From Caprella mutica (taxonomy: Eukaryota > Arthropoda > Malacostraca > Amphipoda > Caprellidae), in assembly GCA_947561585.1 (NCBI GenBank), contig CANNZV010000852.1, positions 1 to 64,000 of the forward strand: a stretch of 64,000 bases of DNA. Direction: 5' to 3'. Positions 24,887 through 36,069 of the stretch are shown here, piece by piece; position 1 is the first letter of the stretch, and each line of letters starts with the position of its first letter. Both the position numbers and the translations under genes were made by a program. A model generated the notes under the pieces. The model did not search any database. It was given only the letters and a program-made list of their open reading frames with translations, and had not been told where the DNA came from.

Positions 24887-26135
24887 CAGGGTCGTGCAGC
24901 TAAATTGGGACTAACATAACTTTTTTAAAATTCGCTATTTAGAAAGGCAAATAATGATAAATGTAATTTTTATTTGAATTTATTTGTTCGTTATTGTCTA
25001 CAGAACAAAATTATTCTATGTGACTACCCTTTCCGTCAATAATTTGAGAGATTCTCGAGCGAAACCGAGAACAACTCCTTTTTACATTCTCGGGGTCAAG
25101 ATTACGAAATGCCCGACGAATGGCGGCCTTCAGAGAGTTGAAACTTGGATGTGAAATTACGTTAGACTCCCCTTCAATGACGCCAAACAGCCAATAGTCA
25201 CAAACATTCAGATTCAATATCCTTCGGGACCATCAAAGGAAGATTCTCCTACAGGAAATCCTGTACTTTCTTTGCTCCATGCGCGGGTGCAGAGTCCTTA
25301 ACGAGAATCACTTTGAAGGGGTCGTAGTTTCTACGTATCCACGGCATCATAACATCTTTCAGAATTTTCAAGTACTCCGCTGTTTTGATTTTAAGGCCCG
25401 CTTCGATGAAATGAGGAGGCATCACCTTACCATCACTTGCGACGGCTGCAAAAACCATCACAGAAGCGGGATTTTTGCTCTGCATCACAGGAGGAGCTTC
25501 TGAACGATCGGAGGCAACTACCCAAATGTTCTTGCGATTTGCAACCTCATCAACAACGAGCTTTATCTCGTCAACAAAAACGCGGACATGTCCTCCTTTG
25601 TGTTTCAGATGGTTCAGAAGCTTTGGGCATCATTCAGCTCTGAGGACTCTGAAGCGGGTAGTTAGGAGGTTACGGACTCTCCTTACGTATGACTTCATAC
25701 CAAGGTCTTCCTTGACTGCCCTGCTGATGGTGCTACGACTCACGCTGCGCTTTTGTGGCAGTTTTGACATCTTCAACGTCCTTTTCAGCCCAGCAAGGAA
25801 TGTTTTGGTTCTCTTTCGATCACTGCAGGGATTGTGTCGACTTCTCTGAACCTTACCCTCGGCATCAAAAGCAGCAACAACTCGATAAACAGTCGATTTC
25901 TCATAGCCAGTGCTCTTAATAATGTCTGAAACAAAGTTCCCGGCGCTTCTCATTTCACATATGGTCGTTCTTCGCGCTAATTCCACGAGATTTTAGCAAA
26001 ATATGCTAGATCTTTATCTGAAATATTATAGCAAAGGGCTTAAAGATTGTCTGTAAAAAAGAATTTAGTCATAGGTTAGAAATTAAGGAAGATATGTGCT
26101 GTTAAAGTTAGTCCCAATTTAGCTGCACGACCCTG
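24887..26135 (-). mobile_element. Tc1/mariner-superfamily transposon, 1,249 bp
   Basis: The ends CAGGGTCGTGCAGCTAAATT (plus) and its inverted copy at 26116-26135 define terminal inverted repeats of about 35 bp. Flanking TA duplications are at 24885-24886 and 26136-26137. The paralogous segment at 30384-30385 has a single TA and no insertion, which confirms the boundaries. The element holds one broken transposase on the minus strand. Confidence 0.95.
25011..25986 (-). pseudogene. Broken mariner-family transposase
   Basis: The gene starts at ATG 25984-25986 and is split into at least three frames. The N-terminal 118 residues contain the paired-like helix-turn-helix DNA-binding region (CEMRSAGNFVSDIIKSTGYE, then VSRSTISRAVKEDLGMKS). 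The middle carries the first catalytic Asp in VRVFVDEIKLVVDE, partly out of frame with its neighbours, and the second in VILVKDSAPAHGAKK. A TAG stop follows DFL, then a frameshift with an apparent short deletion. The third catalytic Asp lies in NVCDYWLFGVIEGE. The motifs fit a mariner/maT-like DDD enzyme, which cuts TIRs and inserts at TA. As it stands it cannot be active. Confidence 0.92.
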
Positions 26136-27511
26136 TATATCTTTGGCTAATGGTGACGAGCTGTTAGTACTTATTAATATTATTTTATATGATTTCTGTT
26201 ACTTCCCTCTTTGGAAATTGAATATTTTTTTGGAATTTATTTGAAAACATTATTTATTGCACTTTTGCAAATGAGACACAAAGCCTATGAAAAAATAGAG
26301 AAATAAAAACAGTAAGATGTTACAGAGACAACGCAGGACCTTATTTAATTAGAAAATAAAACTTATACTTGTATTGCTAACTCACAAATTAATAACTGAA
26401 AATAAATAAGTGGATGGTAGAGTTGATACACGTAAACGCTATATAAGTAGTTCAAGAAATTGGTATGTTTTTCATATCAATTTTAATTATCTCTCATTGT
26501 ATGAAAAAGGACTGTAATTATTAGTAAATACATTTCCAATATTAACTATCAATGATATAAGTTTTGACTTATTGGACAATTCCACACAATTACGACCGGG
26601 TAATAAAAATGCATGACTTAGATGAAAAATAATTATATATTTTGTAAGTGTCCGTAAACGTTGAGAAGTTCACTAACTTGACACTTAGTCTCATCAGGTA
26701 CTTGAAATGTAAATAAATAATTATTTACAAATATGTGCAGCAATCGGAAGACATTAAGCTTCTTTATTTTAAAATGATCATAGAAAATAGGAAATCAGTC
26801 ATGTTTTATTGATTAAATTACTTCGTTTTATTTTCTATGTATGAATGCTGTATTACATTCCTGCATATATAATTCACGCTTCCAAACCTCTTCTTGAAAT
26901 ATTCTATGGAAACACACGTATTTAGTGCAAATTATTTGATAAGAATTTGAAATTATAAAATTAGGGAGTAAATCAAATACTGGTTTCGATAACCGTGGAC
27001 TAAATTGGTAATTTTATTTAAAGTTATTAGATATAATGACTGTTTTACTCATTAAAGAAATACTTTTTCTTAACATTATAATATGAATACAATAAAAGTG
27101 GCTCAATATTTCAATTTTCCACATTATTAGTAATATCATTCCATAAGTTTTTATTACTTTCTACAAAAGGGTGTTTCCTCCTACCCTTCTCTTCTTTCTT
27201 CTTTCCTTCTCTTCTTTCTATCACATCATCACGCCACATATTTTTTCACATCATTTTATGTGTCTCACGCCACATTTTTTTCACATCATTACTATGTGTC
27301 TCACGTCACATATTTTTTCACATCATTTTTATGTGTCTTACGCCACATATTTCTTCCTCTCCTTTGTGTTAACGCCACATTTACCTGTCAACACATCCAG
27401 ATTTTAATGTTTCGCGCCACTAATCTCTTAGACTTTTATCATTATATCACATCTCTCACTAACCTCTTTTTAATTTTTTATATTTGCTTCTCTGTCAGTT
27501 TTTCCATTTCT

Positions 27512-27586
27512 TCGCCTTCTCCTGGAATCGAACCTGGGACTTTTGGTTGCGATGCTAGCGCGCTATCCACTATGCCGGGGAGCTCC
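27512..27586 (-). repeat. tRNA-derived SINE head, copy 1
   Basis: On the minus strand the block starts GAGCTCCCCGGC and carries a box-A-like TAGTGGATAGCGCGC and a perfect box B, GGTTCGATTCC. It does not form a normal anticodon arm. The same sequence is at 32380-32453 (plus) and 35392-35466 (minus). The GIEPGTFGCDASALST peptide in overlapping open frames is only its antisense translation. Confidence 0.65.
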
Positions 27587-27895
27587 AATGTCTATCTGCC
27601 TAAATGTTCTATATCTGTTGCTTTTTTTCATAAATTAGAGTTAATTTGAATTAATTTTATTCTGTACCTTTTTGATAAGGGTCAATATCCTATTTATTTC
27701 CACTGATTTTCACCCTTGTGAATTTTTAAAGTCGTATTCATGCTACCGACATTCATTGTTATAATCCATTCCAAATTGAGAGAAGATTTTGTTCGTAGGT
27801 CTGTCTGGAGCATCTAATAAATTTAATATTATTGTGGCAGTATCTTGACTACGGGTCATGACAATTAATGAAGAAACTAAAAAACTGTAAATTTT

Positions 27896-27967
27896 AGCCC
27901 TCATCGGTAATCGAACCCGGGTCATCAGATTCAGAGTCCGATGCGTTAGCCACTACACCACGAGGCC
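27896..27967 (-). tRNA. tRNA-Gln-like sequence (CTG), probably defective
   Basis: A 72-nt Gln-type framework, with anticodon loop CTCTGAA (anticodon CTG). The T stem has a mismatch (TTCGATTACC instead of TTCGATTCCC) and the acceptor stem is imperfect, so it is probably a pseudogene or SINE component. Confidence 0.55.
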
Positions 27968-28190
27968 TTGTTAGAATATGGAAATAAACATATATTAGTG
28001 TTACTAAACTCCAAAAAACTGAATTAGGAGGATATTACGGAAACGCTAGAGAATATAAATACAGGGTGTCCGCAAAAAAGTAGCCGATTTAAAAGGGTTG
28101 TAATTTGTAAACTATTAATGCTAGAATTTTGAAGTAGGGTTCATTTTAAAGATAGTAATTCCAAGTTCTATTTCATAATAAATTGATCAT

Positions 28191-29130
28191 TGTGCAAATT
28201 AACTGACAGTTAATATTGTTCAAAATAACTAACAGTTAATATTGTTCAAAATAACTAACAGTTAATATTGTTCAAAATAACTGACAGTTATTATTGTTCA
28301 AAATAACTGACAGTTCATATTGTGCAAAATTACTGACAGGTAATACTGTGCAAAATAACTGACAGGTAATACTGTGCAAAATAACTGACAGTTAATATTG
28401 TTCAAAATAACTGACAGTTAATATTGTACAAAATAACTGTCAGTTAATACTGTGCAAAATAACTGACAGTTAATATTGTGCAAAATAACTGACAGTTAAT
28501 ATTGTGTAAAATAACTGACAGTAAATATTGTGTAAAATAACTGACAGTTAATTTTGTGCAAAATAACTGACAGTTAATATTGTGCAAAATAACTGACAGT
28601 AAATATTGTGTAAAATAACTGACAGTTAATATTGTGCAAAATAACTGACAGTTATTATTGTGCAAAATAACTGACAGGTAATACTGTGCAAAATAACTGA
28701 CAGTTAATATTGTGCAAAATAACTGACAGTTAATATTGTGCAAAATAACTGACAGTTAATATTGTGCAAAATAACTGACAGTTAATATTGTGCAAAATAA
28801 CTGACAGTTAATACTGTGCAAAATAACTGACAGTTAATATTGTGCAAAATAACTGACAGTTAATATTGTGCAAAATAACTGACAGTAAATATTGTGTAAA
28901 ATAACTGACAGTTAATATTGTGCAAAATAACTGACAGTTAATATTGTGCAAAATAACTGACAGTTAATATTGTGCAAAATAACTGACAGTTAATATTGTG
29001 CAAAATAACTGACAGTAAATATTGTGTAAAATAACTGACAGTAAATATTGTGCAAAATAACTGACAGTTAATATTGTGTAAAATAACTGACAGTAAATAT
29101 TGTGTAAAATAACTGACAGTTAATATTGTT
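28191..29130. repeat. 26-bp minisatellite, about 36 copies
   Basis: The unit AAAATAACTGACAGTTAATA plus TTGTGC is repeated with TTG/TGC/TGT variants. It begins directly at the inner edge of a mariner-like terminal repeat (28063-28190). A longer copy of the same array, in the same orientation, is at 36070-37190. Open frames here are repeat artefacts. Confidence 0.97.
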
Positions 29131-29183
29131 GAATGGTATACAATTAATTGGTTAATTGAAACAAATACAGTCTGCAAATGAAT

Positions 29184-30455
29184 ATTTTTATTGCATTCTA
29201 CAGCTCATTAGCGAGTCAATGATGTCAGTTATTGGTTAGAGAAAAGTTATAGGGTGTTTTACATGCATGTGCATAACAGATTAATATTTATAAAAATAAT
29301 GTAAACCGAATTGGCAAATTACTCAGTAAAGGTATTTAAATTAAATATTCTTTATGAATTCAAGTCTACGGAGACTAAGAATAACATTTGATTTATTCAT
29401 TCGATTAGTTATTTATTCGGTTTAGTATCATTTTATCTGAAGATTGCTGGTGATAGCTATATGTATAGTAGTTATAGTCTTTGAAAATAAAATTCCAATA
29501 ATTTATTATTGTTCTTATTCTTTTTTATGCCCTTTCATTGAACATTATTTTTTCAGCGTATCCTAATTACTTACCTATTCACATTAATGAATTATTTTTG
29601 GAGTTTAGTAACACTAATATATGTTTATTTCCACATTATAACAAGGCATCGTGGTGTAGTGGCTAACACATCGGTTTCTAAATCCGAAGACCCGGGTTCG
29701 AATCCCGGCGAAGCCTAAACTTTTTTCAATTTTTTTCAACCTTTTAACTAATTTTTTCTCCCACCTCATATTTTATTCTACAATTAACACCGTAAAACTG
29801 TGACCATCTAATATCACATTCAGGGCAATGGAAAGAACATTATTAGAGGAGAATTTGTACCTAGAGTGTTACACTACATGATAACATTTAATAGTTTTAT
29901 TGTATTTGTTAAATAGTTTGTGATAACTCTTTGAGCATCATTGGAATTACTTCGACTATTTTAGACCCTAATTATTGTAATAGCCTGATAATAGTGTAAC
30001 AAGTTACAATTTAGCTTTTATTGCTTTAATCAAAAGAGATGATGAAATATTATGTTAAACCATTCACCTATAGGTATTAGAAAATAACTATGAGCTGGTA
30101 AAAGAGTGAAGAAATGTCAAGCTGTATAAATTGTTGGTCTAAATATTGTAAACTATAAAAGTAAATGAAATATTTGTTTCAAATACCGTAGACTTATATT
30201 TTTTCACTTTATTCATCTAATATCGTCATTCATTCAATTCTATTTGATAGTATGAGCATTAAATATTACTCTTCTTTCAATGCAGTAAAAGTAAAGAGGA
30301 GCAATATTTTCACAGAGAAATCTCTTCAATAACCAAGTTTGTTTACTACAAACAGTTCAGCCTCCACTCTGAAAATAAGACTGTATATCTTTGGCTAATG
30401 GTGAGGAGCTGTTAGTACTCACTACTATTATTTTATGGGATTTCTGTTTTTTATT
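29184..30455. repeat. Duplicated segment, copy 2 (mariner-free)
   Basis: Paralogue of 23676-26205 lacking the mariner; its single TA at 30384-30385 marks the empty site. It carries a tRNA-like sequence at 29645-29716 and no protein gene. Confidence 0.85.
29645..29716 (+). tRNA. tRNA-like gene with CTA (amber) anticodon, copy 2
   Basis: A 72-nt cloverleaf closely related to 24185-24256. The acceptor GGCATCG/CGAAGCC has one A-A mismatch, the D and T stems are perfect, and the anticodon loop TTCTAAA gives CTA. The anticodon stem has a T-T mismatch next to the loop. A T6 run four bases after the discriminator is a good Pol III terminator. The CTA anticodon is shared with the first copy, so it was present before the duplication. 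Confidence 0.6.
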
Positions 30456-30950
30456 CAATCGTAACTGATATCAAATTAAAAAACTCCTGTAATAATATAT
30501 CCCCAATGTTACTAACACATTAGGGTAATTCTTTAGGCTTCGTTAAAATTAGTTCAAATTTATATAAATAATTGTTTTTTTTTCCAGCAATTGGAATTGT
30601 TAGCTATCTGTATGTTTTGTATTGTTAAAAAAATATAGAAAAAAATAAAAATATAATGAATAAGAATAATTTAAGATTACGTATGTTATTATATAAAGTG
30701 ACAGTAAATGTTTTCCCAATGGTATGGAAACTAACCTTTATATCTTAGCTTTAATAACTTTGAAATGTTATTTGTCATTACTGCGAAGGTTCCTATAATA
30801 CTTTAGCAGTTAAGAGAACAAACTTATTATGAAAAGTCTACGGTAATCTAAACCAGAATTTGATCTACTTTGCATATTGATTACAAATTAATTCGATAAT
30901 AAAAATAAAGTATAAATGTTTTACTTCCCTTACCATTCTTTGGTTTAATA

Positions 30951-31902
30951 CAGGGTGTCTGCAAAAAGGTAGCCGAATTAAAATAGTTGTAACATGTAAT
31001 CTATAATTGCTAGAAAATTGAAATTGGTTTCATTTTAAAGATAAGAATTTCAAGTTTCATTTCATAATAAATCAAGCATCACATAACCACCACTAGACTC
31101 AATTAACTTATCAAGACGAAAAACGTTTTTTTATCACATTCTGTGTAGAGTATTAGCAAGGGTTTTTGATTATATTCCATTTAAAACGGTTTCAAATATA
31201 TGTGCTACACGACATGTTTAGATTTGATTAACGATAGTTTTCTTCATGTATGTCTAAGAAGATAATTTTCACGTATTTCATTTAATCATCGATAACCATG
31301 TTAATGATGTTTCTGTCCCTGCTGTTTTTTCTTGGTCTGAACTGAATTATTTTTATTTAAATTATGAACTGCACCGTTGACATATCACGTAACATAATTT
31401 TGTTTAACTTTTATTTTACATAATATTGTTCTATATCTTTCCTAAAATCCATAAATTGTAGTGATTTTAAACATCTCCACAAGGATGAGTTTTCTCTATT
31501 CCACTGTTAATTGTGTCTTACTTGGGATAATAAATAGCTAAAGAAACTGAAGCTCTATTGATGTACTTTTATATTCTCTTTATGTAGAAAATATATCAAA
31601 TTAAATTTGAGATTCATTTCTTTTAAATTAAACCTACTTTAAACTTCTAGCTATAATAGTTTGAAAATTACAACCATTTAATATTGGTCACTTTTTTCGG
31701 CTACTCTATACAGAATGTAATAAAAAATGTTTTTCATCTTGATAGATTTATTGAGTCTGTTGAAGACCATGTGATGCTAAATTTATCGAGAAATAAAACT
31801 TGGAATTCTTATATTCAAAATGAACCCTATTTCAATCTTCTAGTAATAATAGTTTACAAATTACAACCCTTTTAAATCAGCTACTTTTTTGCGGACACCC
31901 TG
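30951..31902. mobile_element. Non-autonomous mariner-like element, 952 bp
   Basis: The left end CAGGGTGTCTGCAAAAAGGT and right end CTTTTTTGCGGACACCCTG form TIRs that stay similar for about 130 bp. TA flanks both ends (30949-30950, 31903-31904). There is no transposase frame. A second copy with a degraded right end is at about 40444-41430; solitary ends sit at 28063 and 35941. The short plus-strand frame at 31684-31875 is not convincing as a gene. Confidence 0.85.
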
Positions 31903-31997
31903 TATTTGGTGTTTCCATATTCATCACCTAATTCCATTTAATTCAGTTTTATGGAGTTTAGTAACACTAATATATGTTTATTTCCATATTCTAACAA

Positions 31998-32069
31998 GGC
32001 CTCGTGGTGTAGTGGCTAACGCATCGGACTTTGAATCTGATGACCCGGGTTCGATTCCCGATGAGGGCT
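31998..32069 (+). tRNA. tRNA-Gln-like sequence (TTG)
   Basis: A 72-nt Gln-type cloverleaf with anticodon loop CTTTGAA (anticodon TTG). The acceptor GGCCTCG/TGAGGGC has one G-G mismatch and the outer T-stem pair is C-A. No strong T-run follows closely. It is embedded in the same multicopy repeat as the CTG copies. Confidence 0.55.
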
Positions 32070-32379
32070 AAGATTTACAGTTTTATAGTTTCTTCATTAA
32101 TTGTCATGACCCGTAGTCAAGATACTGCCACATTAATATTAAATTTATTAGAAGCTCCAGACAGACATACGAACAAAATCTTCTCTCAATAAAGGATGGA
32201 TTATAACAATGAATGTCGGTAGCATGAATACGACTTTGAAAATTCACAAGGGTGAAAATCAGTGGAAATAAATAGTATATTGACCCTTATCAAAAAGGTA
32301 CAGAATAAAATTAATTCAAATTAACTCAAATTTCTGAAAAAAAGTAACAGATATAGAACATTTAGGCAGATAGTCATTG

Positions 32380-32453
32380 GAGCTCCCCGGCGGAGTGGAT
32401 AGCGCGCTAGCATCGCAACCAAAAGTCCCAGGTTCGATTCCAGGAGAAGGCGA
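32380..32453 (+). repeat. tRNA-derived SINE head, copy 2
   Basis: Plus-strand copy of the 27512-27586 head, with box B GGTTCGATTCC intact. It lies about 310 bp downstream of the tRNA-Gln-like sequence. It is followed by GTGGCGTGAGACACATAAAG repeats and a purine-rich AAGAAGAAAG tail to about 32830. Confidence 0.65.
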
Positions 32454-33424
32454 AGAAAAGGAAAAACTGACAGAGAAGCAAATATAAAAAATTAAAAAGA
32501 GTTTAGTGAGAGATGTGATATAATGATAACAGTCTAAGAGATTAGTGGCGCGAAACATTAAAATCTGGATGTGTTGACAGTTAAATGTGGCGTAAACACA
32601 AAGGAGAGGAAGAAATATGTGGCGTGAGACACATAAAGATGATGTGAAAAAATATGTGGCGTGAGACACATAAAGATGATGTGAAAAAAATGTGGCGTGA
32701 GACACATAAAAATGATGTGAAAAAAAAGATGATGTGATAAAAAGAAGAATGAAGATAGCTAAATGAAAAGAAGAAGAAAGAAGAGGAGGAAAGAAGAAAG
32801 AAGAGAAGGGTAGGAGGAAACACCCTTTTGCAGAAATAATAAAAACTTCAAGTTATAATTTTTAATAGAAAGTTTTCAGGTTTCATAGAAATTTCCTTAT
32901 AGTAATTATAAAAGATACAATCATATAATTTAAATTACACCTTTATTATTTAGAAAACCAGTTTTATACTTAAATATTTATGAGTATGAAAGAAAAATAT
33001 GAACGATATGAACTAATAAATATGTAATAATATTACATAAGAGAACATTTTCAATTGAAATTGTACCCATAATAACAGTATATAGTTAGTCAGTGTTACT
33101 GGATACAAATAATGTGGTAACTTGAAATATTTAGCGTCTTTTATTGTACTCCTAATATAATATTAAGAAAAAGTATTTATTTTATGAATAAAAAACCTCA
33201 CTATATTTAACAGCTATTAAAAAATACAATTTAGTCCACGGTTATTGAAACCAGTATTTGATTTACTTCCCTAATTTCATAATTTCAGATTTCTTATCAA
33301 AGAATACACACTAAATAATTGTGTTTCCATAAAATATTTGTAAGAAGAGGATCGGAGACATGGAAAATGTATGCAGGAATGAAATATAGCATTCACACAT
33401 AGAAAATAAACGATATAATTTAAT

Positions 33425-33988
33425 TAGCCAGGGCACACGAGTGCGTGCCTCAATGGAAAATTAACCCAGATGCATAGAGAGTGACATGTAGCATGTACCA
33501 GTCACACTATACCTAAACGGATGGAATTTTTTAAGTAATTGTTATTGGTACGTATATCGGTTACCAATACATATCGGTGCACATTCATTCAAAAAGTTTA
33601 TATAAATTCATAAGGGCTTGATCGATAAAGAAATACCTGAATTAACTCTGATTCTCGTTTTATTATTTCATTATAATAACTCGCAGACTGTTAAAATGTA
33701 GGGACAAAAGTTTCTTTCTTTTATGTTCAATAAAAAAGATTCAATCTTTACTATTTACTTAAAATCGTACGTGTGCGCACCCACACCTAGATTATATAGA
33801 ATTGACTGGTAATGCGGCAGTCACCATCCGTCAAGGGAACGCATTATATTACCCTGCGTTCAGAATTGTCCGTCTCTCTACCGGACGGCAAAGAACGCTC
33901 GTGTGCCCACATACCCGAAAGTTAATGCAATTTTAGGGTCATTCATCAATCGCCGGACGGCGAAGAACGCTCGTGTGCGGGGGCCCTA
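33425..33988. mobile_element. Candidate DNA transposon with CACACGAG ends
   Basis: The left end AGGGCACACGAGTGCG and right end CGCTCGTGTGCGGGGGCCCT are inverted relatives. The right part is much more GC-rich and has a direct repeat of CGGACGGC(A/G)AAGAACGC (33883 and 33953). It interrupts the otherwise collinear duplication (26345 versus 33990). Target duplication and superfamily are unresolved. Confidence 0.55.
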
Positions 33989-35391
33989 AAACTTATACTT
34001 GTCTGACTAACTCACAAATTAATAACTGAAAATAAATAAGAGGATGGTAGAGTTGATACAGGTGAACGCTATATAATTAGTTCAAAAAATTTACAAATTT
34101 TTCATATCAATTTTGATTATCTCTCAATGTATAAAAAAGGACTGTAATTATTAGTATATACATTTTCGATATTAATATTAATTGAACAAAATTCATAACA
34201 TTGCAACAAATTATTGAAAAAAAATAGATTACAACTATCAATGAAATAAGTTCCGACTTATCGGACAGTTGCACACAATTACGACCGGGTGATAAAAATA
34301 TATGACTAAAATGAAAAATAATTATATATTATGTAAATGTCCGGAAACGTGGAGCCGTTTGATAACTCGGCACTTAGTCTCATCAGATACCTGAAATGTA
34401 AATAAAAGATTATTTACAAATATGTGAAGCAATCGGAAAATCTAGAGCTTTTTTATTTTAAAATGATCATTGAAATAGAAAATCAGTCATGTTTTATTAA
34501 TTAAATTGCTTCGTTTTATTTTCTATGTATGAATGCTATATTTAATTCCTGCATATATTATTCACGCTTCCAAACCTCTTCTTAAAACATTCTATGGAAA
34601 CACAATTATTTAGTGTAAATTCTTTGATAAGAATATGAAATTATAAAATTAGGGAAATAAATCAAATTCTGGTTTCCGTGGACTAAAAATGTAATTTTAT
34701 TTAAAGTTGTTAAATATATTGAGTGTTTTCATTCATTGATGAAATGCCTTTTCTAAATATTATATTAGGAGTGCAATAAAAGTGGCTCAATATTTCAATT
34801 TACAGCATTATTAGTAATACATTTCTTATTGATTAGTTCATATCGTTTATATTCATTTCTATATTCATTTATAATTAGTTAACTAAATAATAAAGGTTTA
34901 ATCTAAATTATTTAATTGTATTATTTATAATTATAATAAGAAAATTTCATTGAATTCTGAGAATTTTATATTAGAAATTAAAACTTGATTTTTTATTACT
35001 TTCTACAAAAGGGTGTTTCCTCCTACCCTTCTCTTCTTTCTTCTTCTTCTTTATTCTTTCCTCCTGCTCTTTCTTCTTTCCTCCTCTTCTTTCCTCCTCT
35101 TTTTTTCATATCTTTATTTTTTTCACATCATCTTTATGTGTCTCACGCCACATATTATTTCACATCATTTTTATGTGTCTCACGCCACATATTTTTTCAC
35201 ATCATTTTTATGTGTCTCTCGCCACATATTTCTTCCTCTCCTTTGTGCTTAAGCCACATTTACCTGTCAACACATCCAGATTTTAGTGTTTCGCGCCAAT
35301 AATCTCTTAGACTTTTATCATTATATCACATCTCTCACTAACATCTTTTTAATTTTTTATATTTGCTTCTCTGTCAGTTTTTCCTTTTCTT

Positions 35392-35466
35392 CGCCTTCTC
35401 CTGGAATCGAACCTGGGACTTTTGGTTGCGATGCTAGCGCGCTATCCACTCCGCCGGGGAGCTCCA
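35392..35466 (-). repeat. tRNA-derived SINE head, copy 3
   Basis: Near-identical to the copies at 27512-27586 and 32380-32453. Box B is intact on the minus strand. Confidence 0.65.
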
Positions 35467-35774
35467 ATGACTATCTGCCTAAATGTTCTATATCTGTTAC
35501 TTTTTTTCAGAAATTTGAGTTAATTTGAAATAATTTTATTCTGTACCTTTTTGATAAGGGTCAATATCCTATTTATTTCCACTGATTTTCACCCTTGTGG
35601 ATTTTCAAAGTCGTATTCATGCTACCAACATTTATTGTTATAATCCATACTGTATTGAGAGAAGAGTTTGTTTGTATGTCTGTCTGGAGCATCTAATAAA
35701 TTTAATATTATTGTGGCAGTATCTTGACTACGGGTCATGACAATTAATGAAGAAACTATAAAACTGTAAATTTT

Positions 35775-35846
35775 AGCCCTCATCGGGAATCGAACCCGGG
35801 TCATCAGATTCAGAGTCCGATGCGTTAGCCACTACACCACGAGGCC
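35775..35846 (-). tRNA. tRNA-Gln-like sequence (CTG)
   Basis: A 72-nt Gln-type framework, anticodon loop CTCTGAA, box B GGTTCGATTCC intact. The acceptor GGCCTCG/TGAGGGC has one mismatch. It is better preserved than the 27896 copy. The repeat context makes a SINE component as likely as a functional gene. Confidence 0.6.
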
Positions 35847-36069
35847 TTATTAGAATATGGAAATAAACATATATTAGTGTTACTAAACTCCAAAAAACTG
35901 AATTAGGAGGATATTACGGAAACGCTAGAGAATATAAATACAGGGTGTCCGCAAAAAAGTAGCCGATTTAAAAGGGTTGTAATTTGTAAACTATTATTGC
36001 TAGAAGATTGAAGTAGGGTTCATTTTAAAGATAGTAATTCCAAGTTCTATTTCATAATAAATTGATCAT

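Larger units (their letters stand above)
23676..26205. repeat. Duplicated segment, copy 1 (interrupted by mariner)
   Basis: This matches 29184-30455, apart from the mariner at 24887-26135. Shared landmarks are GATGTCAGTTTTTGGTTAGA, the tRNA-like sequence, and the block starting AGTTCGGCCTCCACTCTGAA (24856) that continues after the transposon as TATCTTTGGCTAATGGTGA. A truncated third copy is at 37236-37570. Confidence 0.85.
26350..29560. repeat. 3.2-kb segmental duplication, copy 1
   Basis: This is collinear with 33985-37560: both have the same order of flank, MITE-like palindrome (about 26555 and 34247), pyrimidine-rich tract, second tRNA-like head, tRNA-Gln-like sequence, mariner-like end and 26-bp array. 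Part of it (about 26820-28200) also recurs inverted at about 33415-31890. Between 26206 and 27158 I see no gene. Confidence 0.85.
31900..33420. repeat. Inverted duplicate of 26820-28065
   Basis: Reverse-complement similarity covers the tRNA-Gln-like sequence, second head, GGCGTGAGACACAT repeats, purine tract and AT-rich flank. With copy 1 it makes a multi-kilobase inverted repeat around the 28-31.9-kb segment. The stretch 32830-33420 has no gene. Confidence 0.8.

Noticed and set aside
25279..25849. Plus-strand open frames inside the mariner
   Set aside because: They are shadows on the strand opposite the transposase; all recognisable transposase motifs are on the minus strand.
27260..27649. 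129-codon frames containing SPSPGIEPGTFGCDASALST (also at 32316-32705 and 35286-35528)
   Set aside because: The conserved peptide is the antisense translation of a tRNA-derived box B and its surroundings, not a protein.
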